This document shows positions 9,598 through 18,038 of a stretch of DNA of 64,000 nucleotides, piece by piece (positions within the stretch are counted from its first letter, which is position 1; every line of letters starts with the position of its first letter). The DNA is taken from positions 1 through 64,000 of the forward strand of contig NZ_JBISCC010000121.1 of assembly GCF_044385915.1 (NCBI RefSeq), given 5' to 3'. This DNA is from Thalassobellus citreus (GTDB lineage Bacteria > Bacteroidota > Bacteroidia > Flavobacteriales > Flavobacteriaceae). Position numbers and translations under genes: made by a program. The notes beneath the pieces are model-generated. The model had not been told where the DNA came from and did no database searches. It saw nothing but the letters and a program-made list of their open reading frames with translations.

Positions 9598-10779
9598 ATG
9601 GTATACTTGAAAAAACACTTATTTCTTTGGAACTATATAACAAAAGGAGAAACCCCAGAGTGCTATGAAGAATTAGCAATTAAAAATAAAATTTATGGCG
9701 CAAAAAATAATATAAAAATTTCGACTAAATCGCCAATTGTAACTAGCGTAAGTTTATTCCCTAAATTTATTACACCTCCAAAAGCTTTAAATACTTATAG
9801 CTTAAAAACCTTTAAACATTATGGTTTTGAAGGAGCAGGTATATATATTGAAATAGAAAAAAACGAAACAATTGATTCTTATATGAGTTCACATTTTAAG
9901 ACTCAATTAAGAAAAAACATAAAGCGCTATATAAATCGTCTTGAAAAATCGTTTGATATTAAATATGAATATAACTTTGGTAACATATCTCAAAGCAAAT
10001 ATGATTTTTTGTTGACTGCTTTAAAAGGTATGATGACAAAAAGATTCGAACAGAAAAATATGGCTAATATTTTTTTAAAAAAATGGGAAGAAAACACAAA
10101 AGGTATTTATAACTTAATAAATAAAAAGAAAGCCTCACTTATAGTGATTTACGATGGTGAAAAACCTATAAGTATTTCACTTAATTATCATGAAAGTAAT
10201 GCTATCTTATTTGGGCATTCTGGCTCATTTGATGTTGATTATTTAAAGTTTGGTCTTGGTCATATAGATCTTTATTTGCTATTAAATTGGTGTTTAAAAA
10301 ACAAATACATGTTTTTAGATTTAGGCACAGGAATATTAGATTACAAAAAAAAATGGTGCAATACATTTTATGATTTCGACTATCATCTTTTTTATAAAAA
10401 AAAATCAATTTTAGCATTCATCATTTTATCTTTTGAAATTTTCAAAATAAAAATAAAAAACACTATCAAATTAATTAACCCAAAAGGTGTAATTTTAAAA
10501 ATAAAAAACATATTTAATTCGAAAAAAGACTTTAAACCTAATTCTGTTTCTGATTATAACATTGAAACTATTGAAACACATAAAATAGATGAAACTTTGT
10601 TAAAAACAATAAATATTAATACACCAGAATATCAAACTTTAAGACTTCCTATCTATAATTATTTATATACGAGTCAAGAAAACATTAAAGATATTTCTGT
10701 ATATAAAATTGAAAACGAATTACAAACCTTTTTAGTTCAAGGAAAAAAGAATACTTTAAAAGTAATCTTTAATATTTAA
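9598..10779 (+). CDS. GNAT/CelD-like acyltransferase paralogue 5 of 7
   Basis: 393 residues, 23 bases after paralogue 4 and its closest relative in the array. Core blocks: NIKRYINRLEKSFDIKYEY, KASLIVIYDGEKPISISLN, FDVDYLKFGLGHIDLYLL, LNWCLKNKYMFLDLGTG and KKKWCNTFYDFDYH. The hydrophobic-basic helix (AFIILSFEIFKIKIKNT) and C-terminal module (IYNYLYTSQENIKDISVYKI) align with those of paralogue 4. LNWC replaces the LEWC of the other copies, so that glutamate is not strictly conserved. Confidence 0.75.
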   Translation: MVYLKKHLFLWNYITKGETPECYEELAIKNKIYGAKNNIKISTKSPIVTSVSLFPKFITPPKALNTYSLKTFKHYGFEGAGIYIEIEKNETIDSYMSSHFKTQLRKNIKRYINRLEKSFDIKYEYNFGNISQSKYDFLLTALKGMMTKRFEQKNMANIFLKKWEENTKGIYNLINKKKASLIVIYDGEKPISISLNYHESNAILFGHSGSFDVDYLKFGLGHIDLYLLLNWCLKNKYMFLDLGTGILDYKKKWCNTFYDFDYHLFYKKKSILAFIILSFEIFKIKIKNTIKLINPKGVILKIKNIFNSKKDFKPNSVSDYNIETIETHKIDETLLKTININTPEYQTLRLPIYNYLYTSQENIKDISVYKIENELQTFLVQGKKNTLKVIFNI

Positions 10780-10793
10780 TATAACCATTTGAA

Positions 10794-11954
10794 ATGTCCC
10801 TAATAGAAAAAAAAGCATTTATAGATAAACTTAAGTATAGAGGTAGAATAACATCTCCATACTCTATTATTTCTAATGCAAATTCAAATAAAACTTTATA
10901 CACTTCAAATATTGAACAAAAAGAGAGTAACGCTTTAACAAAACTAATAACATTATTTCCAACTTACTTATCTTTTAATATAGAGAGCAACAAGAATTTA
11001 AAAGTTATAAAGGTTAAACAGCAAAACTTGCCAGGTTTAGCAATTAAAACAGATAATTACAATGATATAAACTCATTTATGTCTGATAATTTCACTCCTA
11101 AAGTAAGAACATCAATAAGAAGGAGTTTAAAAGGTTTAGAAACATGTTTTGATATAAAATACAAAATGGTATTTGGTGAAACATCTCATGATGATTACAC
11201 TACTATAATGGAATCACTCAAAACTTTATTAACGAAAAGATTTAACCAACGAAATGAAGTTAATGTCTTTCTAAACATTTGGGATGAAAATTTTGAATCT
11301 ATTTTTAAGTTAATTAATAAAAAGAAAGCTTCATTATTTGTTATCTACGCAGATGAAAAAATTATTGGAGTATCAGTTAATTATCATTTTAGAAATATTT
11401 TTATTGGAGATGTTATTGCATATGATATTGACTTTTCTAAATTTGGTGTAGGAAACACTATCATATACAAACTTATAGAATGGTGTTTGAATAATAATTA
11501 TTCATTATATGATTTTGGTAATGGAGATTTAGCATTTAAAAAAAGGTGGAGCAACCTATTTTATTCTTTTGAATATCATGTTTTTTATAACAAAAATTCT
11601 TTGTTAAGCTATTTAACAGCGATAGCATTAGTATTACAAATTAAGATAAAGAATTTATTAAAACTATGTAATGTTCAAACATTATATGAATATTTAAAAA
11701 ACACATCTAAAGGAAAAAAAATAGAGATAAAAAACAACTATATTTTAAATAATATTGAGAAGATAGAAAAATACGAAAAGCTAGAACAAATAAATATTTC
11801 TGATGCTTCTTTTTCGCATCTCAGAAAATTATTTTACACTTTTTTATACACTAATAATGACCACATTAAAAATGTTAGGATATTAAAAAACACAGACAAG
11901 CACTTTTTTTTCATTGGTAAAAACAAGTCCCAAGAAATTATTTTCAACCAGTAA
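10794..11954 (+). CDS. GNAT/CelD-like acyltransferase paralogue 6 of 7
   Basis: 386 residues, 14 bases after paralogue 5. Core blocks: SIRRSLKGLETCFDIKYKM, KASLFVIYADEKIIGVSVN, YDIDFSKFGVGNTIIYKL, IEWCLNNNYSLYDFGNG and KKRWSNLFYSFEYH. It has WSN where most copies have WCN. The post-core helix LLSYLTAIALVLQIKIKNLL is the most hydrophobic of the set and could lie on or in the membrane. The C-terminal module LFYTFLYTNNDHIKNVRIL and the GKNKSQEIIF end are present. Confidence 0.75.
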   Translation: MSLIEKKAFIDKLKYRGRITSPYSIISNANSNKTLYTSNIEQKESNALTKLITLFPTYLSFNIESNKNLKVIKVKQQNLPGLAIKTDNYNDINSFMSDNFTPKVRTSIRRSLKGLETCFDIKYKMVFGETSHDDYTTIMESLKTLLTKRFNQRNEVNVFLNIWDENFESIFKLINKKKASLFVIYADEKIIGVSVNYHFRNIFIGDVIAYDIDFSKFGVGNTIIYKLIEWCLNNNYSLYDFGNGDLAFKKRWSNLFYSFEYHVFYNKNSLLSYLTAIALVLQIKIKNLLKLCNVQTLYEYLKNTSKGKKIEIKNNYILNNIEKIEKYEKLEQINISDASFSHLRKLFYTFLYTNNDHIKNVRILKNTDKHFFFIGKNKSQEIIFNQ

Positions 11955-11963
11955 TCTATTTAC

Positions 11964-13136
11964 ATGAAACTTATCCGAACAAACTTTTTCAATACATTAA
12001 AAGAAAATCATTCTAATATTAAAGGTTATAAAAAGTTAAATTATACCCCTAATAATATAAAGCTATCTGATTTCGAAGGGAAAGTAGATGATAACACTAT
12101 TCTAAATAAAGTTATATCTAATATGCTATTTCCTTCATACTTAAAACCTGAATTTAGTAATGAACCAAATATTAAAATAGCTATAATACCTCAAAAAAAA
12201 ATAACAGGGTATTCAATACTATTAAAAGATTCTAAAAATATTGAAGACTTTTTATTAAAAGAATATAATAGTCGCTATAGAAAAGAAATCAGGAGGCATT
12301 TAGGGAAATTTGAAGCTTGCTTCAATGCTAACTATAAAATTTTTTTCGGTAAAATTTCTAAAGAAGACTATGATTTTTTAATGGGTTCGTTGCATAATAT
12401 GCTCATACGACGTTTTAATCAGCGTAATGACAAAAATAAAATTCTAGAAAATTGGGATTACTATTTAAAAACAACATTTTCTCTCATCAATTCTAAAAAG
12501 GCATCTATGTATGTTATTTATGATGGAACAAAACCTGTGCAAATTTCTGTTAACTTTCATATTGACAAAATATTATTCATTTCAATAACATCATACAATA
12601 TTGATTACCAAAAATTTTCGATGGGAAACAATGCTATTTATAAGTTATTAGAATGGAGTATTGAAAATGGGTATAACCATGTAGATATGGAATATGGTTA
12701 TCTACATTATAAACAAAAATGGAGTAATTTTATTTATGGCTATGATCAACATGTTATCTTCTCTAAAAGTAACCCAATGATGATCGCTCTTGCATTTGTT
12801 GAAATACACAGAATAAAATTCAAAAATTTACTAAAATCTTTAAATATTGATGATTTAATAAAAAAGATTAAAGAAAAAATTAAAAGTAAAAGTATACCAG
12901 AAAAACAAATAACTTTTGAAAAAGAAGTTATAGAAAATTTAAACACGACGCAATTAGATTTGATTCATAAACATGAAAATGATGAAGATTATTTTAAAAT
13001 TAAACCTGCAGTATTTGATTTTCTATATTACCATAGAGAACATATTGATTCAATAAAAATTTTTAAAGACAAAACGAATAATTCTGAATACTATTTAATT
13101 GGAAAAACAAAGACTGAAAAAATCAAATTACATTAG
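11964..13136 (+). CDS. GNAT/CelD-like acyltransferase paralogue 7 of 7
   Basis: 390 residues, 9 bases after paralogue 6 and last in the operon. Core blocks: EIRRHLGKFEACFNANYKI, KASMYVIYDGTKPVQISVN, YNIDYQKFSMGNNAIYKL, LEWSIENGYNHVDMEYG and KQKWSNFIYGYDQH. The acidic YNID/MEYG variants set it apart from copies 2-5. The hydrophobic stretch MMIALAFVEIHRIKFKNLL and the C-terminal module VFDFLYYHREHIDSIKIF are kept. A strong terminator follows about 30 bases after the stop. Confidence 0.75.
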   Translation: MKLIRTNFFNTLKENHSNIKGYKKLNYTPNNIKLSDFEGKVDDNTILNKVISNMLFPSYLKPEFSNEPNIKIAIIPQKKITGYSILLKDSKNIEDFLLKEYNSRYRKEIRRHLGKFEACFNANYKIFFGKISKEDYDFLMGSLHNMLIRRFNQRNDKNKILENWDYYLKTTFSLINSKKASMYVIYDGTKPVQISVNFHIDKILFISITSYNIDYQKFSMGNNAIYKLLEWSIENGYNHVDMEYGYLHYKQKWSNFIYGYDQHVIFSKSNPMMIALAFVEIHRIKFKNLLKSLNIDDLIKKIKEKIKSKSIPEKQITFEKEVIENLNTTQLDLIHKHENDEDYFKIKPAVFDFLYYHREHIDSIKIFKDKTNNSEYYLIGKTKTEKIKLH

Positions 13137-13167
13137 CTAAGTCTTTTCAATAATTTAAAACAACTAA

Positions 13168-13215
13168 AAAAAAGCATCATTTCTAAAATCAATATTTTAG
13201 AAATGATGCTTTTTT
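13168..13215. terminator. Bidirectional intrinsic terminator
   Basis: Near-perfect inverted repeat: arm AAAAGCATCATTTCTAAAAT, loop CAAT, then the exact complement, with A-run and T-run on the two sides. It lies between the rightward ten-gene operon and the leftward cassette at 13246, so it can terminate both. Confidence 0.9.
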
Positions 13216-13245
13216 AAATTAATTTGCTACTATTTTTATTAAAGC

Positions 13246-13737
13246 TTAATTCTTAACAACTTTGAAAGCCTTTATATACTGATTACCTTTTATTATATTA
13301 AAAAAATAAGTTGCCTGTTCCAAGCTTTCTAAATTTAAAGTAACAACATTTTCTTGTATTATTTCTCTTCTAATTAACCTCCCATTAATATCTGAAAGTT
13401 CTAATTTTAAACTTTCTTGCTCATTCGCATAAAAATAAGTCTTATCAATTCTTAAAGTTAAATAATTACTTGTGGGATTAGGGAATAACGCTATATCAAT
13501 ACTAATATTAGTATCAACTCCTAATTCTTCAAATATCTCATAAGGTTGCTGAACTCCTGATGTTACAGTGTTTCCAGTACCATCGACAATCATTTCATAA
13601 CATATTTGACCTATACTATAACTAGCTGTTCCTCCAACTCCTATCGCCTCTCCTCCAGAAGCAACTACTGCACTTTGCGCCTTTAAAAAACCAAAACCAG
13701 ACAAAAAAATCATAAAGAATATTATATTTGTTTTCAT
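13246..13737 (-). CDS. Small secreted T9SS-sorted protein
   Basis: 163 residues. An N-terminal signal peptide (about 1-20, ending in LKAQ) is followed by a short glycine-rich stretch with the pattern SGGEAIGVGGTASYSIGQI common in flavobacterial secreted proteins. From about residue 80 a type A T9SS C-terminal domain follows: FPNPTSNYLTLRID, then LSDINGRLI and a final FNIIKGNQYIKAFKVVKN. It should be exported to the periplasm, then across the outer membrane by T9SS. There is essentially only signal plus sorting domain, so any function probably depends on the adjacent collagen-like protein, whose stop is 4 bases upstream of this ATG. Confidence 0.8.
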   Translation of the reverse strand: MKTNIIFFMIFLSGFGFLKAQSAVVASGGEAIGVGGTASYSIGQICYEMIVDGTGNTVTSGVQQPYEIFEELGVDTNISIDIALFPNPTSNYLTLRIDKTYFYANEQESLKLELSDINGRLIRREIIQENVVTLNLESLEQATYFFNIIKGNQYIKAFKVVKN

Positions 13738-13741
13738 TCTT

Positions 13742-15538
13742 TTAATTATTACTTTTTAGTTGCTCTTCTACTTTTACTAACCTTTCTAATAATGATTTCA
13801 AAACTGTATTCTCTTGTTCTAAATTATCTATTTTCTTAATAGCTTCTTCTAAAACCTTTATTTTAATTTCTTGAGCTTTTAATTGTTTATTTTGTTCAAT
13901 AGTATATAACGTTAATTCTTCAATTTTTTCAACCAATTTAATATTCATTTCTGCTAATTGAAGTCCCTTCTTTTCCATTTCTTTATCTGAATCAATTCCA
14001 GGTAAATGTTTGTTTTTATTTATAAATTTTTCTACATCTTCTAGTTTTGGTAACTCATAATCACTAGCAAAAACATAATCTGGCCAGTCGCCAACATCTA
14101 CAGAAACTTGAACTTCTTGCGCATGTATTTTACCCGCTACTATAAGTTTTGTAGCAGTACCTGTATCAGCTGGAATATCAGAAAAATCAGTAACAGCAAT
14201 ACCAACAACTCCTGAAGATAGATTGATATTACCTCCAACTGGTGTCCAAGGACTTGTTGTAACAGATCCACCTCTGTCACTTAAAGAAACAAGGTAATCT
14301 ACTTGAGATAATGATTGTGTAGGTCCAGTAGCTCCTGTATCTCCTTTACTTGCAATTAAATCCCAATAGGTTGTATTAACTGGATCTTCATTTGAAACCG
14401 TATCTAAAATACAAATGTATGACGATCCATTAAATTGAACTGATTGACCAACTGTATAGCTTTGTGAATTCCAAGTTCCTTGCCAATCAACAATTCCAGC
14501 AGGTCCTTGAGCTCCATCATTTCCATCTGAACCTTCTAAAGAAAGTAACCATGCTGACTCTGTTCCTACAAAACCATTATTAACTGCTACTTGATAAGCT
14601 GATACACCATCTGTTCCATTTACTCCATCTAATCCTGCTACACCTTGTATTCCTTGTATTCCCTGATCACCAGTATCGCCTTTATCACCCTTAGGACCTT
14701 GTGGGCCTCTTATTTGCCCCACAGTTATCCATTGTGTACCATTTGAAACCAGACCATCTCCTATAGCTACTGCATTTCCTCCTTGATCCGTTCCTGAATC
14801 TATAGCTATCCACATTAAGCCTGGAACTGTATTGTCTTTAAGAAATATATTTGCTAATGTATCTGAACCTTGAACTGTTACTCCTCCTCCATCTGCTCCT
14901 TGCTCACCCGTATCTCCTTTGTCTCCTTTAGGGCCTGTTGCTCCATCTGCTCCGTCTAATCCTGCTAAACCTTGTATCCCTTGTATTCCTTGATCACCAG
15001 CATCTCCTTTGTCGCCTTTATCTCCCTTATCTCCTTTAGGACCTGTTGCCCCATCTGCTCCGTCTAATCCTGCTACACCTTGTATTCCCTGATCACCTTT
15101 GTCACCCTTAGGGCCTTGTGGACCAGCAACAGAACTACCACTATTTTTTGCATATAATGCATAAGGAACACTTATAAGTTGACTAACACCATTAATGGTA
15201 TAATTTGTTCCTCCAAAAGGATCTATTTCAGTTTTAATGTAGTAAATATCATTTCCCCAATCAATCGTTTTAAAATCATCAATAGTAACCCCTGTCCCTA
15301 TTTCTACACTTAATAAACCATTGATATTTGTTGTAGGATTTTGTGTTTCTGTATAAACAATAGTCCCTTCAGAATTATTTTTTACAATTCTAATTCTAAG
15401 ACCCAAAGTTGTATTTACTAATAAATTACTAAAGTTATCTCTAACAACCGCTTGGTAACTCATTTTTTCAGGAGCCTGAGCAAATGAAAAAATTGTTACA
15501 AAAAAAATAAGCACAAAAAATATACTTTTAAATTTCAT
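13742..15538 (-). CDS. Secreted collagen-like repeat protein with C-terminal coiled coil
   Basis: The start chosen is ATG at 15538-15536, which opens directly into a signal peptide (MKFKSIFFVLIFFVTIFSFAQ); an upstream in-frame ATG at 15589 would add 17 polar residues. Mature order: an N-terminal domain of the EKMSYQAVVRD type, Gly-X-Y blocks (GPKGDKGD, GIQGVAGLDGADG) around residues 138-220 and 280-313, a Trp-rich segment resembling a chitin-binding CBM5/12 repeat (WQGTWNSQSYTVGQSVQFNG) near 355-385, and a C-terminal tail-fibre-like domain with HLPGIDSDKEMEKKG, then a long coiled coil. A trimeric surface fibre is the natural reading. It is not obviously phage derived. The tyrosinase gene lies upstream in the same direction. 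Confidence 0.82.
   Translation of the reverse strand: MKFKSIFFVLIFFVTIFSFAQAPEKMSYQAVVRDNFSNLLVNTTLGLRIRIVKNNSEGTIVYTETQNPTTNINGLLSVEIGTGVTIDDFKTIDWGNDIYYIKTEIDPFGGTNYTINGVSQLISVPYALYAKNSGSSVAGPQGPKGDKGDQGIQGVAGLDGADGATGPKGDKGDKGDKGDAGDQGIQGIQGLAGLDGADGATGPKGDKGDTGEQGADGGGVTVQGSDTLANIFLKDNTVPGLMWIAIDSGTDQGGNAVAIGDGLVSNGTQWITVGQIRGPQGPKGDKGDTGDQGIQGIQGVAGLDGVNGTDGVSAYQVAVNNGFVGTESAWLLSLEGSDGNDGAQGPAGIVDWQGTWNSQSYTVGQSVQFNGSSYICILDTVSNEDPVNTTYWDLIASKGDTGATGPTQSLSQVDYLVSLSDRGGSVTTSPWTPVGGNINLSSGVVGIAVTDFSDIPADTGTATKLIVAGKIHAQEVQVSVDVGDWPDYVFASDYELPKLEDVEKFINKNKHLPGIDSDKEMEKKGLQLAEMNIKLVEKIEELTLYTIEQNKQLKAQEIKIKVLEEAIKKIDNLEQENTVLKSLLERLVKVEEQLKSNN
14600..15125. repeat. Imperfect DNA repeats encoding Gly-X-Y (collagen-like) blocks
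   Basis: Repeated coding units with near-identical DNA, for example TCTGCTCCGTCTAATCCTGC near 14950 and again near 15055. They encode GLDGADGATGPKGDKGD-type units. Such repeats can change copy number in steps of whole units. Confidence 0.75.
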
Positions 15539-15594
15539 CTTTATATCTTTTTTAGTGTCAGAATCTGGTTTGCAATTTTCAAATATCATTGGGA

Positions 15595-17013
15595 TTATAA
15601 TTTTATTAATTCTTTATTCAATATTACATTGCTATTTCTACTAATTTTTAAAACATAATTCCCTGGCATTAAACCAGCTAAATTAATATCTGTTCTGGTA
15701 GTATTATTTAATGCTTTATTCATCTCAACACCATTTTGCGAATTCAAAATTTCTATTTCACAAGACTCACAAACATCTTTAAACTCTAATCCTAAATTAT
15801 CTTTTCTTCTGGGATCTAGAATTGTTTTAACTTCTTGAATTAATCCACCTGTAGCATAAATATTATCTACAATCCTAAAATTAGTATAGAAGCTTTTTTT
15901 ATCTGCTTTTTTTCTAGAAGCTTTGCTAAACGTATTAATATCAGAATCCGCATCAAGTTTAGCTATAAATTCAGACCCTCCTTGTGCATGAAAACCTGGT
16001 TTTAAAATAATATTATTTACCGATTCAAATTTTGCTTTTTTTGTAGAGGGTATTATAAAATCATTTTTTGCTTCAATGGTATATTGATAATAAAAAACTT
16101 CTTCTTGAGTATGGTATGTATTATTAACTGTATAATTATATAATTCAGCCAACTGGTTTTCAGCATAAAATACTCCCCAAGATTTAGAATCAATCATATC
16201 ATCAGGGTTTACAGCAGGTAAAGCAACTCCTGCTGAAGTTTGACTAACGCCATCATATCTAGGTAAAAGGTTTTTAATATATAAATCATCACCAGAAGAA
16301 TAACCATGTAATTCTACCCAATCTTGCCAAAGCTTATCAACCATACCATGGTGTAAATAAAATATAGGATCTCGAGGAGAATTACCAGCAGCCATAACTC
16401 CTCCAGTCCATATATGCCCTCTAGTATGTACTTTTCCATTCTCTACTACTTCAGAATAAATCTGGATATTACTGCCTGAAGCTTGTGCTGTATTCACATC
16501 ACCTATTGTAGGTAATGTAATACCTCCATAATTCCTACCTAAACTCCATAAAGCATCAAACCCTCCCATAAAACCTGGGTACCAAAGCTTACCTGGAGAA
16601 GTATCATATGTATTGTCAACTGTCCAATCCCAATAAGGAATAGATACTTTAGAGTTAATATTTTGCATGGCCTGCTCTAATTCAAAAATTTGTCTTCTAT
16701 GCCATGGAAAAAACACATCTTTTTCAGGGGTGTTTGGTAAATTAAAATGAATGTCATCAAAATTAAAGTCATGATAATTGGCTAAATCATTAACCAAACC
16801 TATTACATCTGGTGTACCTGGATCATCATCATGATCATAATCGGCTTCTAAATCTTTAAATGCTTGTACTAACTCATCTTTCTCAGATTGAGTCATTTCA
16901 TTATAATTTTTACGGATACTTTGAGAGTAAATATTAGATATACAAAAAATAAATAATAATGTATATTTTTTTAAATTTAAAAAGTTAATATTTATCAATA
17001 TTTTATATATCAT
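15595..17013 (-). CDS. Secreted tyrosinase (type 3 copper) with T9SS sorting domain
   Basis: A 472-residue tyrosinase-family protein expected to oxidise phenols or tyrosyl groups with O2. A signal peptide occupies about residues 1-30. Candidate CuA ligands are H81, H89 and H105 (in FFPWHRRQIFELE) and CuB ligands are H196, H200 and one of H221/H222 (in RDPIFYLHHGMVDKLWQDW). The spacing around H89-H105 is longer than in classic Streptomyces tyrosinase. Residues about 330-350 show the ILKPGFHAQGGSEFIAKLD pattern often found before T9SS tails, and the last about 85 residues form a T9SS type A domain (INLAGLMPGNYVLKISRN). Secretion to the surface is therefore expected. The collagen-like gene starts 56 bases downstream, suggesting a shared transcript. 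Confidence 0.85.
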   Translation of the reverse strand: MIYKILININFLNLKKYTLLFIFCISNIYSQSIRKNYNEMTQSEKDELVQAFKDLEADYDHDDDPGTPDVIGLVNDLANYHDFNFDDIHFNLPNTPEKDVFFPWHRRQIFELEQAMQNINSKVSIPYWDWTVDNTYDTSPGKLWYPGFMGGFDALWSLGRNYGGITLPTIGDVNTAQASGSNIQIYSEVVENGKVHTRGHIWTGGVMAAGNSPRDPIFYLHHGMVDKLWQDWVELHGYSSGDDLYIKNLLPRYDGVSQTSAGVALPAVNPDDMIDSKSWGVFYAENQLAELYNYTVNNTYHTQEEVFYYQYTIEAKNDFIIPSTKKAKFESVNNIILKPGFHAQGGSEFIAKLDADSDINTFSKASRKKADKKSFYTNFRIVDNIYATGGLIQEVKTILDPRRKDNLGLEFKDVCESCEIEILNSQNGVEMNKALNNTTRTDINLAGLMPGNYVLKISRNSNVILNKELIKL

Positions 17014-17440
17014 AATTATTTAAATACTATATAATAAAACTATCATCTAAAAAATATGGTAATTTTAATTATCTATTAAAATTTATAATAAAATTTTAAT
17101 TTTATTGTATAAAACAAAATTTATGAGGGAAGTAATTACTGACTGCAAAAATTTATAATTAAAGTTAAATACAAAAAAAATTAAATTTAAAATTTTGCTA
17201 TTAATCTATTCAATTTAAAAAGTAATCGAAACAAATATAGATTTAAAATAAAAAATAGAACTTGTATTATTTTAATTTCGATTAAGTATAAATTTTAGTC
17301 GTTTAATTACATTGTTAGGTTTTAAATCCTTTTCATTCATAGCAATTCAATTGATTTAATATTTTAAGTATGAAAAAAATTATTATATAATATTAGTATA
17401 ATCATTATTTAAACCATGTTTAGTGAATTTAAATAACACA
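17014..17440. other. AT-rich intergenic region upstream of tyrosinase
   Basis: About 430 bases without a credible gene. A minus-strand TATATTTG (17232-17239) could be the -7 element of the tyrosinase operon, which would give a long leader. No RNA gene was recognised. Confidence 0.4.
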
Positions 17441-17468
17441 AAAAAAGCCCTCTAATGAGGGCTTTTTA
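17441..17468 (-). terminator. Intrinsic terminator of the Lrp-family gene
   Basis: Inverted repeat AAAAAAGCCCTC / GAGGGCTTTTT around loop TAAT, just past the stop of the leftward regulator gene. Confidence 0.85.
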
Positions 17469-17488
17469 TATATTTATAATACAATCGA

Positions 17489-17968
17489 TTACATTTCATT
17501 AAATATAGAATGCATTAATCGTTTTTTATCATTAATACTTTCTTCAAGAGAAATCATAGTTTCAGTTCTATAAACACCTTCTATATCATCTAATTTAAAA
17601 ATTATTTCTTTTGCATGCTCTGTACTTCTAGCTCTAATTTTACAGAAAATATTAAATTTCCCAGTAGTAATATGTGCAACCGTAACAAAAGGTATTTCGT
17701 TTATACGCTCTAAAACAAACTTAGTTTGCGATGTATTGTTTAAATAAACACCTACATAAGCAATAAAAGAATATCCTAATTTCTTATAATCTAAAGTTAA
17801 TGAAGAACCTCTAATGATTCCAGCTTCTTCCATTTTTTTTACACGTACATGAACAGTACCTGCAGAGATTAATAGTTTTTTAGCAATATCTGTAAACGGA
17901 ATTCTTGTGTTATCTATTAACATGTCAAGAATTTGATGATCAATTTCGTCTAATTTAATTTTTCCCAT
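17489..17968 (-). CDS. Lrp/AsnC-family transcriptional regulator
   Basis: 159 residues with the usual Lrp layout: N-terminal helix-turn-helix (about 6-60; DEIDHQILDMLIDNTRIPFTDIAKKLLIS, with a recognition helix in SAGTVHVRVKKMEEAGII) and a C-terminal RAM ligand-binding domain (about 70-150; VTVAHITTGKFNIFCKIRA). Likely senses an amino acid and controls amino-acid metabolism; the ligand cannot be read from the sequence. The ATG at 17968 is followed by a standard family start. A minus-strand TAATTTTG at 17993-18000 is a candidate -7 element 24 bases upstream. Confidence 0.92.
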   Translation of the reverse strand: MGKIKLDEIDHQILDMLIDNTRIPFTDIAKKLLISAGTVHVRVKKMEEAGIIRGSSLTLDYKKLGYSFIAYVGVYLNNTSQTKFVLERINEIPFVTVAHITTGKFNIFCKIRARSTEHAKEIIFKLDDIEGVYRTETMISLEESINDKKRLMHSIFNEM

Positions 17969-17992
17969 AATTAACTATTCTTAAATATAAAG

Positions 17993-18000
17993 CAAAATTA
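17993..18000 (-). promoter_or_regulatory. Candidate -7 element of the Lrp-family gene
   Basis: Reads TAATTTTG on the minus strand, matching TAnnTTTG, 24 bases before the ATG. No clear -33 TTG was found. Confidence 0.4.
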
Positions 18001-18038
18001 ATACATTTTTATTAAAAATAATACATTAAACATGGGTT

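Noticed and set aside
14600..15125. Repeated DNA that could suggest a CRISPR array
   Set aside because: The repeats are in frame, encode Gly-X-Y units and have no spacers of uniform length.
13742..15538. Phage tail-fibre gene
   Set aside because: The C-terminal domain resembles tail-fibre types, but it has a Sec signal peptide and lies beside T9SS genes; no other phage genes are present.
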